A stretch of DNA of 64,000 bases, from assembly GCA_000961765.1 (NCBI GenBank), contig LADT01000053.1:215223-279222 (forward strand). The letters run 5' to 3'. A program made the translations under genes and the position numbers. Below are positions 25,968-35,865 of the stretch, one piece after another. The notes under the pieces were generated by a model. That model was not told the origin of the DNA. It saw only the letters and a program-made list of their open reading frames with translations, and did not search any database. This DNA comes from Clostridiaceae bacterium BRH_c20a. GTDB lineage: Bacteria; Bacillota; Peptococcia; Peptococcales; BICA1-8. Within the stretch, counting starts at the first letter, position 1, and the number at the start of each line of letters is the position of its first letter.

Positions 25968-27626
25968 ATGTCCTGGTATTTACCTGCAGAAATTGCCCAG
26001 TTAACCCTTACTTTTGTTTTATTTCTAGTTTTCTCTTTTCTTTATTGGCATGATAAGGAAAAATATTTATTATTGTGGGCTTTAAGCTGGTTAAGCTGGT
26101 CCATAAAATACATTTTTGATATTTTATTTTATTTTTCCCCAGCAAATAAATTCTTTTTATTGTGTAACCTTTTATCCTGGTTGGCAGCAGGAATTCTTTT
26201 AGCGGTGGGAACTTTGGTTTTTGCGAAGAAACCCTTTAGAGTGATATGGCGATACTCCGCATTTTTCCTCTTTATGTGGATAATAATCCTGACAAACATT
26301 ACATCCTCCCTTCCTCTGTTGATATTTCCAATCTTCTTTTTTCTAGGAATGCTATTCATTTTTACAGGAATAAATTTTATCCGTTCCCAGGAGACCGATG
26401 TAAAGGGGAAGTATATTACTGGCTGGATTTTTATTCTTTCCGGACTACATACAGCTGATTATCCTATTTTAAGCCCCATTGAATGGTTCGCTCCCTGGGG
26501 TTATTTAACGGCAGGTATACTTTTGTATTTACTTGCCAGCAGTACTTTACTTGTGTATTATCAGAAAATCCGTAAAGACCTTAGTAATAGTGAGGAAAGG
26601 TTTCGCCTTCTTGCGGAAAATGCGAAAGATGTCATCTTTCGCATAATATTTAAGCCAACTCCCTTCGTTGACTATATCAGTCCTTCAGTTAAAGAGATTA
26701 CCGGCTACATGTGTGAAGAGCTTTATTCAAATCCCCGTTTATTTTTGAGCCTTGAATATCCTGATGAAAAGATATTGAAATGGGTTAGGAAGGATGGTCA
26801 GGTTATATGGGTTGAACAAAATACTACTGGGATTTTGGATAAAAAAGGTGATTTGATCGGTCTAGAGGGAATAATCAGGGATATAACCGAAAGGAAAAAA
26901 TCAGAAGACAAGATATTAGAATTAGAAAAATCAAGACGGGACTTGCTTACTAACATCTCCCACGAGCTCCGCACTCCAATTACCTCTATACAAGGATATG
27001 TAGAAGCACTTATGGATGGAATTGCAGAAACAAAAGAAGAACAGAAAAAGTATCTTGAAATAGTTTTAAACAGAGTACAGGGTTTAAATAGGTTGATTAA
27101 AGATTTGTTTGAGCTTACCCGTCTTGAGGAACGCCAAATTTCCTTTAACTATTCAATTTTTTACCTGGAAGATCTAATTAACACCCTTTATGAAAGATTT
27201 ATAATTGATGTCGAGCAGGCGGGGCTTGAATTTATTATAGAAAAACCTAAAAACACTGATATCCCCATTTTCATTGACCTTGATCGAGTCTTTCAGGTTT
27301 TTGAAAATATAATAAACAACGCCCTTAAGCATACACCCCAAGGAGGAAGTATCACACTTTCATCTAGCTTAGAAAATAAAACTGAAGTTTTATTTTCTAT
27401 AACAGATACCGGTTCAGGAATTTGTTCTAAGGATTTACCCTATATTTTTGAGAGATTTTATAAAGGGAAAAAAACCAATGATTTAAAAGATAAGAATACT
27501 GGACTAGGGTTAGCAATAACAAAAGAATTAGTAGAAGCTCATAGCGGGCGGATTTGGGTTGAAAGCACCGAGGGTCAAGGCACATCAATATACTTTACAT
27601 TACCTCTATACACTAATAAAATTTAA
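25968..27626 (+). CDS. Membrane sensor histidine kinase with PAS domain
   Basis: At 552 residues it has about six or seven hydrophobic helices in residues 5-200, a PAS domain (about 207-308, FRLLAENAKDVIFRI to GIIRDITERKKSE), a HisKA domain with H332 in NISHELRTPITSIQGY, and an HATPase domain with N box NIINNALKHT, DTGSGI and GLGLAIT. It pairs with the upstream regulator. The multi-helix sensor region is unlike a simple two-TM periplasmic sensor and suggests an intramembrane or membrane-associated signal; the signal is not identifiable. Confidence 0.93.
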   Translation: MSWYLPAEIAQLTLTFVLFLVFSFLYWHDKEKYLLLWALSWLSWSIKYIFDILFYFSPANKFFLLCNLLSWLAAGILLAVGTLVFAKKPFRVIWRYSAFFLFMWIIILTNITSSLPLLIFPIFFFLGMLFIFTGINFIRSQETDVKGKYITGWIFILSGLHTADYPILSPIEWFAPWGYLTAGILLYLLASSTLLVYYQKIRKDLSNSEERFRLLAENAKDVIFRIIFKPTPFVDYISPSVKEITGYMCEELYSNPRLFLSLEYPDEKILKWVRKDGQVIWVEQNTTGILDKKGDLIGLEGIIRDITERKKSEDKILELEKSRRDLLTNISHELRTPITSIQGYVEALMDGIAETKEEQKKYLEIVLNRVQGLNRLIKDLFELTRLEERQISFNYSIFYLEDLINTLYERFIIDVEQAGLEFIIEKPKNTDIPIFIDLDRVFQVFENIINNALKHTPQGGSITLSSSLENKTEVLFSITDTGSGICSKDLPYIFERFYKGKKTNDLKDKNTGLGLAITKELVEAHSGRIWVESTEGQGTSIYFTLPLYTNKI

Positions 27627-27654
27627 CTTTTTTTAAAGAACCTTCTAAATGTGT

Positions 27655-27783
27655 TTAATCAGCCTTAATGCGTTGTAAAAATCTTTGAGAAAGCTTCATC
27701 TGCTTATAAAATTCAAGCATAAAATCATCCTCATCATTTAAAATTTTACTTAATATTAAAACAAGGTTAAAAGCATAATTCAT
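27655..27783 (-). CDS. Possible 42-residue small protein or remnant
   Basis: A short minus-strand frame encodes a helical, charged peptide (SKILNDEDDFMLEFYKQMKL, then SQRFLQRIKAD). The composition looks protein-like, but there is no Shine-Dalgarno sequence before the ATG, and a 11-bp inverted repeat lies just upstream. It may be the tail of a lost gene. Confidence 0.25.
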   Translation of the reverse strand: MNYAFNLVLILSKILNDEDDFMLEFYKQMKLSQRFLQRIKAD

Positions 27784-27792
27784 ATATATTGG

Positions 27793-27825
27793 GGTGGTTC
27801 GTGAGTAAAAAGTCCACGAACCACC
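27793..27825. repeat. Perfect 11-bp inverted repeat
   Basis: GGTGGTTCGTG and CACGAACCACC are separated by an 11-base loop. It lies downstream of the zinc-ribbon gene at 27855 on the minus strand, where it could act as a terminator, but no T-tract follows. Confidence 0.6.
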
Positions 27826-27854
27826 GCCTTTGATATTTTATTCCTTAATCAGAA

Positions 27855-28301
27855 TCATAGTTTATTACCACATTCTCCACAAAACCTGGTTTGCGGAGGA
27901 TTTATCGCCCCACATTTTGAGCAGCTTGCCATGCCCAGCTTTGAGCCGCATTCCTGGCAAAATTTTACGCCCTCTGGATTTACAGTACTACATTCGGGAC
28001 ATCTTAGCGCCTCCTGCTGTGTTTTGAGGGCTTCCTTTTCCTCTTTTACGGCCCTTAACTGATTTTCTGCCTGAATTAGCTTTTTTTGTATTGTCCCCAA
28101 TTCATTTATAATATCACTGTAGGCAGGATCATTGGAAATGCTCCCTAATGCCTTTTTTCCTATAGCAGCATAAACCTCCGTTTCCTGCTTTTGTAAATTA
28201 TTTAGTTCATTGTTTGCTGTAAAGATTTTCGTATCCGGGTCATCCTGGGGCATAAACGAGCCAAGACCTTTCAACAGTCCTCCAAACAAGTCATTCGACA
28301 T
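27855..28301 (-). CDS. Coiled-coil protein with two C-terminal zinc ribbons
   Basis: In this 148-residue protein, residues 1-30 are short and polar, about 30-95 form a coiled coil (NNLQKQETEVYAAIGKKALG, then AENQLRAVKEEKEALKTQQE), and the last 50 residues hold two zinc ribbons (CPEC...FCQECG and CSKC...FCGECG). The IGKKALG segment resembles IGKKVFEL in the protein at 35864, suggesting shared ancestry. It is the last gene of the zinc-ribbon/VWA cluster. The function is unknown. Confidence 0.85.
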   Translation of the reverse strand: MSNDLFGGLLKGLGSFMPQDDPDTKIFTANNELNNLQKQETEVYAAIGKKALGSISNDPAYSDIINELGTIQKKLIQAENQLRAVKEEKEALKTQQEALRCPECSTVNPEGVKFCQECGSKLGMASCSKCGAINPPQTRFCGECGNKL

Positions 28302-28361
28302 CCCTTTTCACTCCTCTACACAGATTAGTTTTTTCCTCAACCTCAGCCTTAACCTTAACCT

Positions 28362-28385
28362 AAAAACTGGCTAAGTCCAGTTTTT
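28362..28385 (-). terminator. Terminator after the lipoprotein gene
   Basis: AAAAACTGG-ctaagt-CCAGTTTTT. It begins at the stop codon of the lipoprotein gene at 28385, read on the minus strand. Confidence 0.8.
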
Positions 28386-29299
28386 CAATCCAGGGTCAAT
28401 TTGCCATCTACAATACCGCCACTCATTTCCAGGACATAGCCTGCATCTTGGAAAACTTGGATAGCTTTTTCTTTGGTCATATCTTTACGATCCTTCAAGG
28501 GAATAATCTCAAAATTCGGCCCAACTTCCGCTTTAGCTACCACAAAATCATATTGATCCTTTCCATTGCGGATGAAGACAGCCTCATTACTAATTGCTTC
28601 ATCACCCTTTATGTCAATTGAATTGCCGTTTAACACAAAGCAACTGATACTTCCGTCTTTCTCCTGTCTGAACTCGCTGGTAGACCTTAGAAATTGACTG
28701 CCATTTCTTTCAGAATAAGATTCCTCAAAAAAGTAAACATTTTCTAGATCACAGTTTCCGGTTTCAACCTTCCTATCGCCGGCTTTTGCAGATGGGCCAA
28801 AACCATCCTTATCTAGCACATCATCATATCCAAAAGTCAGATTTGAACCATCCTTCTCGATAAAACCTTTATAGCCGGCAAACATCAATTCGCCTTCATA
28901 ACGTCCATCCTTATTCTCCATATTCAGGAGATCATATTGAACACCACTGATAAAACAGGTACCAGGCAAAACAAGTGCCATAATCGGCATACCGTCATAT
29001 TCGTTGATAACACGCTCGTTTTCGTTAAAAAGATTAGTCCAGAGGTCTGCAAAATCGGCAATTGTTTCTAGTTTAGAGTCACCAGATGCAACTTCTGATT
29101 TTTCAATCTCAGCAGGGGTCGTTTCTGGCTCTGCCTTTTCTGCCGTTTCAGCACTTTTTTCTGTTGTTTCAGCACTTTTTTCTGTTGTTTCAGCACTTTT
29201 TTCGATTGTTCCCTGCTTCGTATCTGTCGAACCGCCACAGGCAGTTACCATTAACGTAAAGCACAGCAGCAAAGACAAGATAATTAAACCTTTTTTCAT
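28385..29299 (-). CDS. Secreted lipoprotein with TEKSAET repeats
   Basis: This 304-residue protein has a lipoprotein signal peptide (MKKGLIILSLLLCFTLMV, then TACGG; lipidated cysteine about residue 21). A low-complexity linker with a 7-residue repeat (TEKSAET, three to four copies, encoded by a 21-bp DNA repeat) follows, then a globular domain (about 75-304) with no family I recognise. GGGAGG precedes the ATG at 29299. It is in the zinc-ribbon/VWA cluster, just downstream of the giant lipoprotein, and is probably displayed on the outer face of the membrane. Confidence 0.85.
   Translation of the reverse strand: MKKGLIILSLLLCFTLMVTACGGSTDTKQGTIEKSAETTEKSAETTEKSAETAEKAEPETTPAEIEKSEVASGDSKLETIADFADLWTNLFNENERVINEYDGMPIMALVLPGTCFISGVQYDLLNMENKDGRYEGELMFAGYKGFIEKDGSNLTFGYDDVLDKDGFGPSAKAGDRKVETGNCDLENVYFFEESYSERNGSQFLRSTSEFRQEKDGSISCFVLNGNSIDIKGDEAISNEAVFIRNGKDQYDFVVAKAEVGPNFEIIPLKDRKDMTKEKAIQVFQDAGYVLEMSGGIVDGKLTLD
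29145..29215. repeat. 21-bp in-frame coding repeat
   Basis: Three near-identical 21-bp copies of the TTTCAGCACTTTTTTCTGTTG type encode the TEKSAET linker of the lipoprotein. The period is a multiple of 3, so length change by slippage keeps the frame. Confidence 0.85.
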
Positions 29300-29340
29300 A
29301 CTTACTACCTCCCGATCAATTTTTACTCCCTTTATATTAC

Positions 29341-29555
29341 AGGAAGCAGGATGCAAGAGACAGGATGCAAGATGAAAATCCTTTCTTGCTCACTGCTTCT
29401 CTTGCCTCTTGTTTCTTGCCTCTTACCTCCTGATTGAGGAATGCCCCAAATTGATATGTAGCCGATGGTCAATAGCTAATGGCTAATAGTAAAATAATTA
29501 ATACTATTGACTATAGGCTATCGACTATTGACCAAAACGGGCAAATCCCGTTTTT
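29341..29555. repeat. Degenerate short repeats and terminator after the VWA gene
   Basis: Positions 29341-29430 hold GGATGCAAGA-type and CTTGCCTCTTG-type repeats. Positions 29463-29533 hold heptamer-like AATAGCTAATGGCTAATAGT and GACTATAGGCTATCGACTAT runs. AAAACGGG-caaat-CCCGTTTT (29534-29554) is a terminator overlapping the stop codon of the giant VWA gene. Confidence 0.7.
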
Positions 29556-32500
29556 ACTTCCTGCGTTTAGCTAAAGTAAAGTACACCGACATACCATCAT
29601 TAAACCCTTGTTCAAAGCCTATGAGATTTTGTTTTATCCTTTGCTCATAACCATCAGCAATGCTAAGCTTAAAATTGATGTTAATAGGGGAGTTTCCTGG
29701 TGGACTATAGCCTAAAGCTTTATCTAATCCTGCATCATAGCCCTTCATTACATCATTTAGATGCTTACCGATACTTCCCGCCAAAGCCATTGCCTGTTTT
29801 ATAATCTCATCATAATCATCCAATACCAGACTCATAGTGGCTACAGCCCAGATAGATACTTCAATTCCCATAAAACCACCCACTATATACTTACCACCAT
29901 CCCCAGCGTTGTCTTTCAATGCAGTCATAGCATAGCTGGCCATACTTGCATGCTCACCGGTATCAAATACTGAGATAGTTTCAAAGGTTACCGGATCAAT
30001 CTCCAACCAAGCCCAGCGCTTTTGTCCGTCATAATCACTGGGCTTGTCAAAGGCAAGAATCATCTTTTTGCCATCAGCAACCCTATTAATTAGATGTTCT
30101 GGGAAGTTGCCTGCTTTTTCCATGTCTGCGGCAATTTTTTGCCCCATTTCCTGATCTTCAACATCAGCCGGAATAAACAGCATGGCAGCATCCTTAGGAG
30201 CCTTGGCCCAAATGTCAATAAAGCTAGCCTTATCATCGCCGGTTAGTGCCTTGCCTTCCAAGGTAGATACAAACATTCCAGCACTAATATTGTAGGCTGC
30301 TTGGGTCTTTTTATCACCGTTATGATACTGGTTTACAGCTTGCAGCAAGTCCATACTGGTCCGCAATTTATCGTCCTTGACATTAATACGGGAGGTTAGG
30401 ACTATACAGCGTTCTTTATCTGTACGCCCCAGGGTCAGCTTCAATTCCTCGGCTATTTCCTGGTCAAAGGAAGTCTGGGCGGATATAAAACGATTGAGAA
30501 TATTTCGGCTATACCATTTAAGGGCAGAAAGAGTATCAGGATTTTGTGCTGCTTTATATTCCCCCTTGGTCGCCTCTTCCAGCTTCTTGGCCGCAGCCTC
30601 TGGCAAATCCGGCAAATTAATAGCTATGGTCTGAAAGAGCTTATCTAGAGTTTCCCCTTCTAAAAGGCTGCTTTCGTGACTAAAGGTATTGCCGGGCAGC
30701 TCCACATCAATTTTGATGCCTAAAATCTTATCCTTACCACTATCAACAGCAAATGTACTCCCTTCATATCCATTAGGGGTACCTATTGCTGCCGTATACT
30801 TCATACCCGTACCCATTCCAGCTTCCAAATAGCCAACCTCAATGGCATCAAGGCTAAGTTCAGGAAGAGGTATTTCCTTAGCAAGAAGTTCAATATAGTC
30901 GAAGTATTTTGCATCCCCTTCTCCACCACCGAGGGCATCAGCCACATCACCCATGCTGCTTTGAGCCGATTTATCCCCAGGCTCTATTTTTACCGAAACC
31001 TTTAGCGTGGCTTTTACTGCTGCAAACTCGGAAATGTTCTGCTCAGAAGGCAGGTAAACCAAGCCTTCAAGCTCTTGAATATCCTTCATAAATGGAATTA
31101 CAAATAGCTTCTCATTTCCTTTCTCATCGATATAAGCAATTCCGGGTAAGATCTGTTTGGTAATCCCATCGACAGAACTCAACTCATATAGCTTTTGTCT
31201 GCCACTTTCAGTCAAAGCGATGGCCCGCTGCTTTGGAGTAGCACCACTTTTTGCTAATAGACCCATAGCCAAATTTGCCAAATCCCATTGTGTTCCCCAG
31301 CCTTGGGTCAGTACTGCCTCGGGGGAATTGCGATAGTTCCAGGTTCCATCCTTACTGGGAAGCCATTTGGTCGTCTGCATAATCTTTATAAAGTCATCAA
31401 TGGTTTTTACCGACTTTATTTTTTCTGCACCGCTTGTGACAATAGTGGGCATTGGAATGCTGTTTTTACCATCCTCTGATGAAAGACCCACAGTTTGTAT
31501 ATAGCCAGCATTACCGCTCCCCCCTTTTATCGACTTATAATTTAGAATTGCTTGCTGTACTAAAGCTGCTAGTTGATTATCAAACCCCTGATCAACAATG
31601 TTTAACTGAGTTTGATTGACAATTAATCCAGGGCTTAAATAAGCCTCTGTCCCCAAAGGTTCATTCAAATCTGTGAAATAGGTCGACTTAAGGTTCCATT
31701 TGTGCCCTTCCTCCGGCAGGTTAAATAGGATAAGACCTCTACGCTGGGCACCATCGAAAACTGCCCAGTCTTCGCTAATCCCATATAGTAGCCATCTGGT
31801 GGCATATTCAGGCTCAAGAATTCCCTCGGAGGAATCACCGGAAGCAAAATCTCCAAGACCGGCGCTATCTGCCGTTACATCGCCTTTAAGAGGGCTGTTG
31901 TTCCCGCTGATTGTGTCCTGGTAATTCTGCTCATAATCCTTGCGCACCAACTGGAAGCAATCCTCCGGAATCACTGCACCAAAGCCGTCCCTGCTAGTAT
32001 CGGTAAAGGTCACATCAGCCACTATCCAAGAAGTATTATATCCTTCAATAGTTTCATCAAGGTTGGTCAGTTGGTTCACCCGTAAATCTAAACCTTCGAT
32101 AGAAGCTTTAGGTTTATCAACTGTGTTGCCATTGGGGCTACCTTTTACTACCGGTATTTCTAAACTGCCGCTATGCAAATCTCCCCAAATTTCAGCTTTT
32201 GAATTGGCAAGAGCATTGGCAACGGGATATGCAAATCTGACCTTGTTTGCCGAACCAGGAGCAAGCATTACTGGGGATATAAAGCCAAAAGGCATGGTTG
32301 CGGTAACGTCACTCATCTTAGTTAAGAGCGGACCTTGATTAGTATTAACTCTAAGCCACAGCCTTTGTGCTGGATCTATGTCTAAAAGTGCCTGGACCTT
32401 GGAGTCGAAATCCGCTTCAATCACTCGAAAAGAGGTGTTATTCTCTGCCTGATAAATATCTATTTTATCTACCACACTTGAACCTTTCAGTGTCATAGAA

Positions 32501-35500
32501 AAAGCATCGGAAATTTTGACCGGATCTTCCTTCGGCAGCTTCTCTAACTCTAGGAAAGCCTTATCCATTCTGCCCATTAACGGAATATTGATATGGCCAT
32601 ACTCCGTATCATAAAAATGCAAAGAAGTTTGGGTCATAGGAACATCAGGCACTAAAAACATTAGCATCCCTACCAAGTCTTCTTTAGGGAAAACATTGAC
32701 TTCTGGATTCCCAGGTGGTGCTAGGGGCGTTTCTGTGATCCACGTAGCTTCTGAAGCTGGATAACTCCCCTCATTATTTATGTTCACATAAAAATGATTG
32801 TTAAAACTGGGTATCTGGTATTGGATCTTATTTGAGGTAACATTCTTCATCTCCAGCTTGAGTGCTAAAAATTGCTTGCCATCTGAAGGTTCAAGCCCTT
32901 TAAATTTACTAAAATAGAAGGCTTCTTTTACCGATAGGTCCATAGCTTTATTGCTATCTTTAACAGTAAATGGAATTCGCTTAGTGAGAATTGTATCCAT
33001 ACCAGGTAAACTTGTTCCCGTCACAAGGGCTGCAACTTCCTTATTATAGCGCTTGAGGGGTGTACCGGTAGATATTTTCACCACATCTGGCTCGATTATT
33101 TGACCCGATTTTGGTGGTGGGGCAAAAGCCACTGAAGTATTGGCAGCATAACTCAAAATATCACCAGAGGCCTTCTTTTCATTAATAGTCACGGAAAGTG
33201 GCAACTCTTGAGCAGGTTTTGCTTGGTTAATAAGGGTGAGGACTTCTGCCAGTGTAGACTGTAGTCCTGCAGCATCTTCACTGAGCACATACCGTCCGCC
33301 GGAAAGCTCAGCAGCCTTCACAAAAACGTCCTTTTTATCGGAGACACCCATACCTGCCCAAAGAACTATGATATTGTCTTTCTTGATTTCACCTAATAGC
33401 TTTTCAAAGGCTTCTTGTTCCTCTTCATCGACCTCAAGGGCAGCATCAGTTAAGTAAACTATTACTTTTTTATTAGAGGGTACAGCCCTGAGATTTTCAT
33501 ACCCAATCCGAATAGAATCTAGAATTGGCGTTCCACCGCCTGCATCTAGTTCACCTAATCCTTGTAAAAGCTTCATTTTATCTGAGGTGGTCACCTGCTG
33601 CTGTTGGATAATCGGGCCACCCATTGCCGTGGTTTGAAAGCTAATCATTTGCATCAAACACTCTTTTGGGAGCTTTAGAATAAAGTCATGAAACAGTGCC
33701 TTGGTTTTCTCCATACGAAAACCACAGCCCTCTTCTTCAGCAGGATCAATATCCATTGAACCGGAAGCATCCAATATAATAGAAACCACAGGGGTATCGG
33801 CAAGACCTGCTTCCCTAGGACGCTCATAGGTCATGATAAAAGAGTTGCCAAATTTTCCTCCAATTGCGGTAAAAACATTAACAAGAGCTTTTTCATCCTT
33901 TGCACTAAAATATTCTCCATTAGAAGCATTCGAAAACTCTTTTAGAGCTGCTGCGTCTGGTTTATCACCAAATCCAATGGAAAACAGGGGAATATTAGCC
34001 GCTGTTATTGCCTCTAGGACTTCCTCCTTTGAGGCCATACTACCCTCGCCCTGACCATCAATACTAGAATCAGCTCCGTCTGCAAAAACCACTAAAGCCG
34101 GACGGACTTTACCCTCTAAGAGCCTCAATCCTTCTAGGGTAGCATCGAAGAGCATTGTTGAGCCTGATGCTGTAACTGAAGAGAGACTATTGACAACAGC
34201 TTCTTTAGTGTCTCCTTTCAACACTCTTATCTGGGAATCAAAATCAATTACCTTAATAAATGTTTTATCCGGAAGCCCTTTAATAAACTCCCTAGCAGCG
34301 GCAATAGTGGCTGGCATCTGTTTTCCCATTGAACCTGAGGAATCTAAAACCAGCACGACACTAGGTGGTGCTATCTGTCTGGAAATATCCTTAATTTTAA
34401 CCTGTTTACCACCCTCGAAAATTGTAGTATTATCCACGGTAGGGAAAACATCCCGTTTCTTTGGATCGTTGACAAGCATTGAGATAGACGCCGTGCTTCC
34501 CATATCCTTTGCTTCAACAAATTCAATGCCACCTGTGAGGTTTTCAGGCTCGGCAAAAATACTATTTAAGCTGGCATAGGCGCTTTTTAACGAATCGGGG
34601 AAAGTGAGCACCGTCATTTCTCCGGCACTAACAGGAGTTAATCTTGCCTTGCTTTTTTCTAGACCTGCCCCTTCTGCTAATAACACCACATTCCAATAGC
34701 CAGCCGGCAGCCAGAAAAGAGTATCTCCTTCAGGGGTAAGATCTCCCTCTAAAGAATATCCATCGGCATAGTTAACCTCTATACCCTTGGGTGGCTCAAC
34801 AACTGCACTGCCAAAAGGAACTCCACACACTTTAAGAGCACCTAATTGATCACCCAGCTTGATTTCTGGAATTTCCCCCAGTTCCTGGAGCAAAAAAGAA
34901 AACTCGCTGGGTGTACTATCTGAATTCCACATAAATGTCCATTTTAAAGAATCTTGACCTTGGGGAAGGTCATCAAGAACAAAGGTTGTTGTTTTTTGGG
35001 TGGAAAGTTCGCGGGTGTAATAAAATCTACGTTCTACAACACCGGTGGAATATTCTGAATTTATTTCTAAATTAAGTACACCATTGGGCACCTTTATGGT
35101 TGCTGTCTGAAACATTTTGCCCTCGCTATTAGTAACAAAGGAAACACTCTCAACATCATCACCTACGCTTGCCGGTGTGAACTTTACCTCCTTACCTACA
35201 GGGACATGAGGCTCTTTGACTATACTGAGAGTGTAACCAGTTTCGTTTTGTAAAGCATCACCCCACCAAAGGCAAGTATCATCCTTTTTAAAATTAAAGG
35301 TTAACCGATCTCCATACTGATTTGAGAATAAATTGGCCCCCAACTTTTGGGCATAATCCCTGAGAAAGGTTAACGGAATGCCCGAGTCGTCCTTAACCTC
35401 AAGGGTCCAGATTTCACCCTCTATAGTTTTTTTATGTTCAGCAAAGTTATCTATATATTTAACCCCATAAACCCCTGGCTCATAGCCTGTTGTAATGTAT

Positions 35501-35679
35501 AGACCTTGTGACCCTAAAGGATTAATTTCCGGAATTGGTATATCCCAAGTGCCAACAGGACCTGTTTGTGGAGGTTTTGCTGTAGAAGCAGGCATGGTAG
35601 AGTCTGCCTTCTTCTTTCCACATCCTGCGAGACTCAAGAGCAATGCCATTACCAGGAAAACTGAAATAATTTTTTTCAT
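29554..35679 (-). CDS. Giant (2041-residue) double-VWA lipoprotein
   Basis: AAAGGAG lies seven bases before the ATG at 35679, giving a lipoprotein signal (MKKIISVFLVMALLLSLAGC, C20). Residues about 60-420 are beta-rich. A first von Willebrand A domain (about 440-615) has the MIDAS motif DSSGS at D446 and SSVTASGSTMLFDA. A second (about 630-810) has DASGS at D637 and ELDAGGGTPILDS. Further beta-rich and helical regions reach the C-terminus. Around the middle, QGWGTQWDLANLAMGLLAKS resembles a transglutaminase core without an evident cysteine; this is tentative. Both MIDAS sites look intact, so metal-dependent ligand binding outside the cell is likely. It is by far the largest gene of the cluster. 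No known family spans the whole protein as far as I can tell. Confidence 0.9.
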   Translation of the reverse strand: MKKIISVFLVMALLLSLAGCGKKKADSTMPASTAKPPQTGPVGTWDIPIPEINPLGSQGLYITTGYEPGVYGVKYIDNFAEHKKTIEGEIWTLEVKDDSGIPLTFLRDYAQKLGANLFSNQYGDRLTFNFKKDDTCLWWGDALQNETGYTLSIVKEPHVPVGKEVKFTPASVGDDVESVSFVTNSEGKMFQTATIKVPNGVLNLEINSEYSTGVVERRFYYTRELSTQKTTTFVLDDLPQGQDSLKWTFMWNSDSTPSEFSFLLQELGEIPEIKLGDQLGALKVCGVPFGSAVVEPPKGIEVNYADGYSLEGDLTPEGDTLFWLPAGYWNVVLLAEGAGLEKSKARLTPVSAGEMTVLTFPDSLKSAYASLNSIFAEPENLTGGIEFVEAKDMGSTASISMLVNDPKKRDVFPTVDNTTIFEGGKQVKIKDISRQIAPPSVVLVLDSSGSMGKQMPATIAAAREFIKGLPDKTFIKVIDFDSQIRVLKGDTKEAVVNSLSSVTASGSTMLFDATLEGLRLLEGKVRPALVVFADGADSSIDGQGEGSMASKEEVLEAITAANIPLFSIGFGDKPDAAALKEFSNASNGEYFSAKDEKALVNVFTAIGGKFGNSFIMTYERPREAGLADTPVVSIILDASGSMDIDPAEEEGCGFRMEKTKALFHDFILKLPKECLMQMISFQTTAMGGPIIQQQQVTTSDKMKLLQGLGELDAGGGTPILDSIRIGYENLRAVPSNKKVIVYLTDAALEVDEEEQEAFEKLLGEIKKDNIIVLWAGMGVSDKKDVFVKAAELSGGRYVLSEDAAGLQSTLAEVLTLINQAKPAQELPLSVTINEKKASGDILSYAANTSVAFAPPPKSGQIIEPDVVKISTGTPLKRYNKEVAALVTGTSLPGMDTILTKRIPFTVKDSNKAMDLSVKEAFYFSKFKGLEPSDGKQFLALKLEMKNVTSNKIQYQIPSFNNHFYVNINNEGSYPASEATWITETPLAPPGNPEVNVFPKEDLVGMLMFLVPDVPMTQTSLHFYDTEYGHINIPLMGRMDKAFLELEKLPKEDPVKISDAFSMTLKGSSVVDKIDIYQAENNTSFRVIEADFDSKVQALLDIDPAQRLWLRVNTNQGPLLTKMSDVTATMPFGFISPVMLAPGSANKVRFAYPVANALANSKAEIWGDLHSGSLEIPVVKGSPNGNTVDKPKASIEGLDLRVNQLTNLDETIEGYNTSWIVADVTFTDTSRDGFGAVIPEDCFQLVRKDYEQNYQDTISGNNSPLKGDVTADSAGLGDFASGDSSEGILEPEYATRWLLYGISEDWAVFDGAQRRGLILFNLPEEGHKWNLKSTYFTDLNEPLGTEAYLSPGLIVNQTQLNIVDQGFDNQLAALVQQAILNYKSIKGGSGNAGYIQTVGLSSEDGKNSIPMPTIVTSGAEKIKSVKTIDDFIKIMQTTKWLPSKDGTWNYRNSPEAVLTQGWGTQWDLANLAMGLLAKSGATPKQRAIALTESGRQKLYELSSVDGITKQILPGIAYIDEKGNEKLFVIPFMKDIQELEGLVYLPSEQNISEFAAVKATLKVSVKIEPGDKSAQSSMGDVADALGGGEGDAKYFDYIELLAKEIPLPELSLDAIEVGYLEAGMGTGMKYTAAIGTPNGYEGSTFAVDSGKDKILGIKIDVELPGNTFSHESSLLEGETLDKLFQTIAINLPDLPEAAAKKLEEATKGEYKAAQNPDTLSALKWYSRNILNRFISAQTSFDQEIAEELKLTLGRTDKERCIVLTSRINVKDDKLRTSMDLLQAVNQYHNGDKKTQAAYNISAGMFVSTLEGKALTGDDKASFIDIWAKAPKDAAMLFIPADVEDQEMGQKIAADMEKAGNFPEHLINRVADGKKMILAFDKPSDYDGQKRWAWLEIDPVTFETISVFDTGEHASMASYAMTALKDNAGDGGKYIVGGFMGIEVSIWAVATMSLVLDDYDEIIKQAMALAGSIGKHLNDVMKGYDAGLDKALGYSPPGNSPININFKLSIADGYEQRIKQNLIGFEQGFNDGMSVYFTLAKRRK

Positions 35680-35727
35680 TGCATAACTCCTTTCCGCTTG
35701 GAGCATATTGCATATTAGAGGGGGCTG

Positions 35728-35865
35728 TTTTAACCACGGGTGCCTAACGGCACACACGGATTAACTCGTATGCATATTAAAATCATGGTCATTTAATTAT
35801 TTAATCTTTTGAGTTAAGAAAAACCGTGTTCATCGGTGTGCCCCGGAGGGGCCCGTGGTTAATTT
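35728..35865. repeat. Two oppositely oriented copies of the 40-bp GC-rich element
   Basis: Positions 35728-35765 hold an inverted copy (TTAACCACGGGTGCCTAACG, then GCACACACGG) and 35821-35865 a forward copy (CCGTGTTCATCGGTGTGCCC, then CGGAGGGGCCCGTGGTTAA). They form a large inverted repeat between the giant gene and the coiled-coil gene. Confidence 0.8.
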
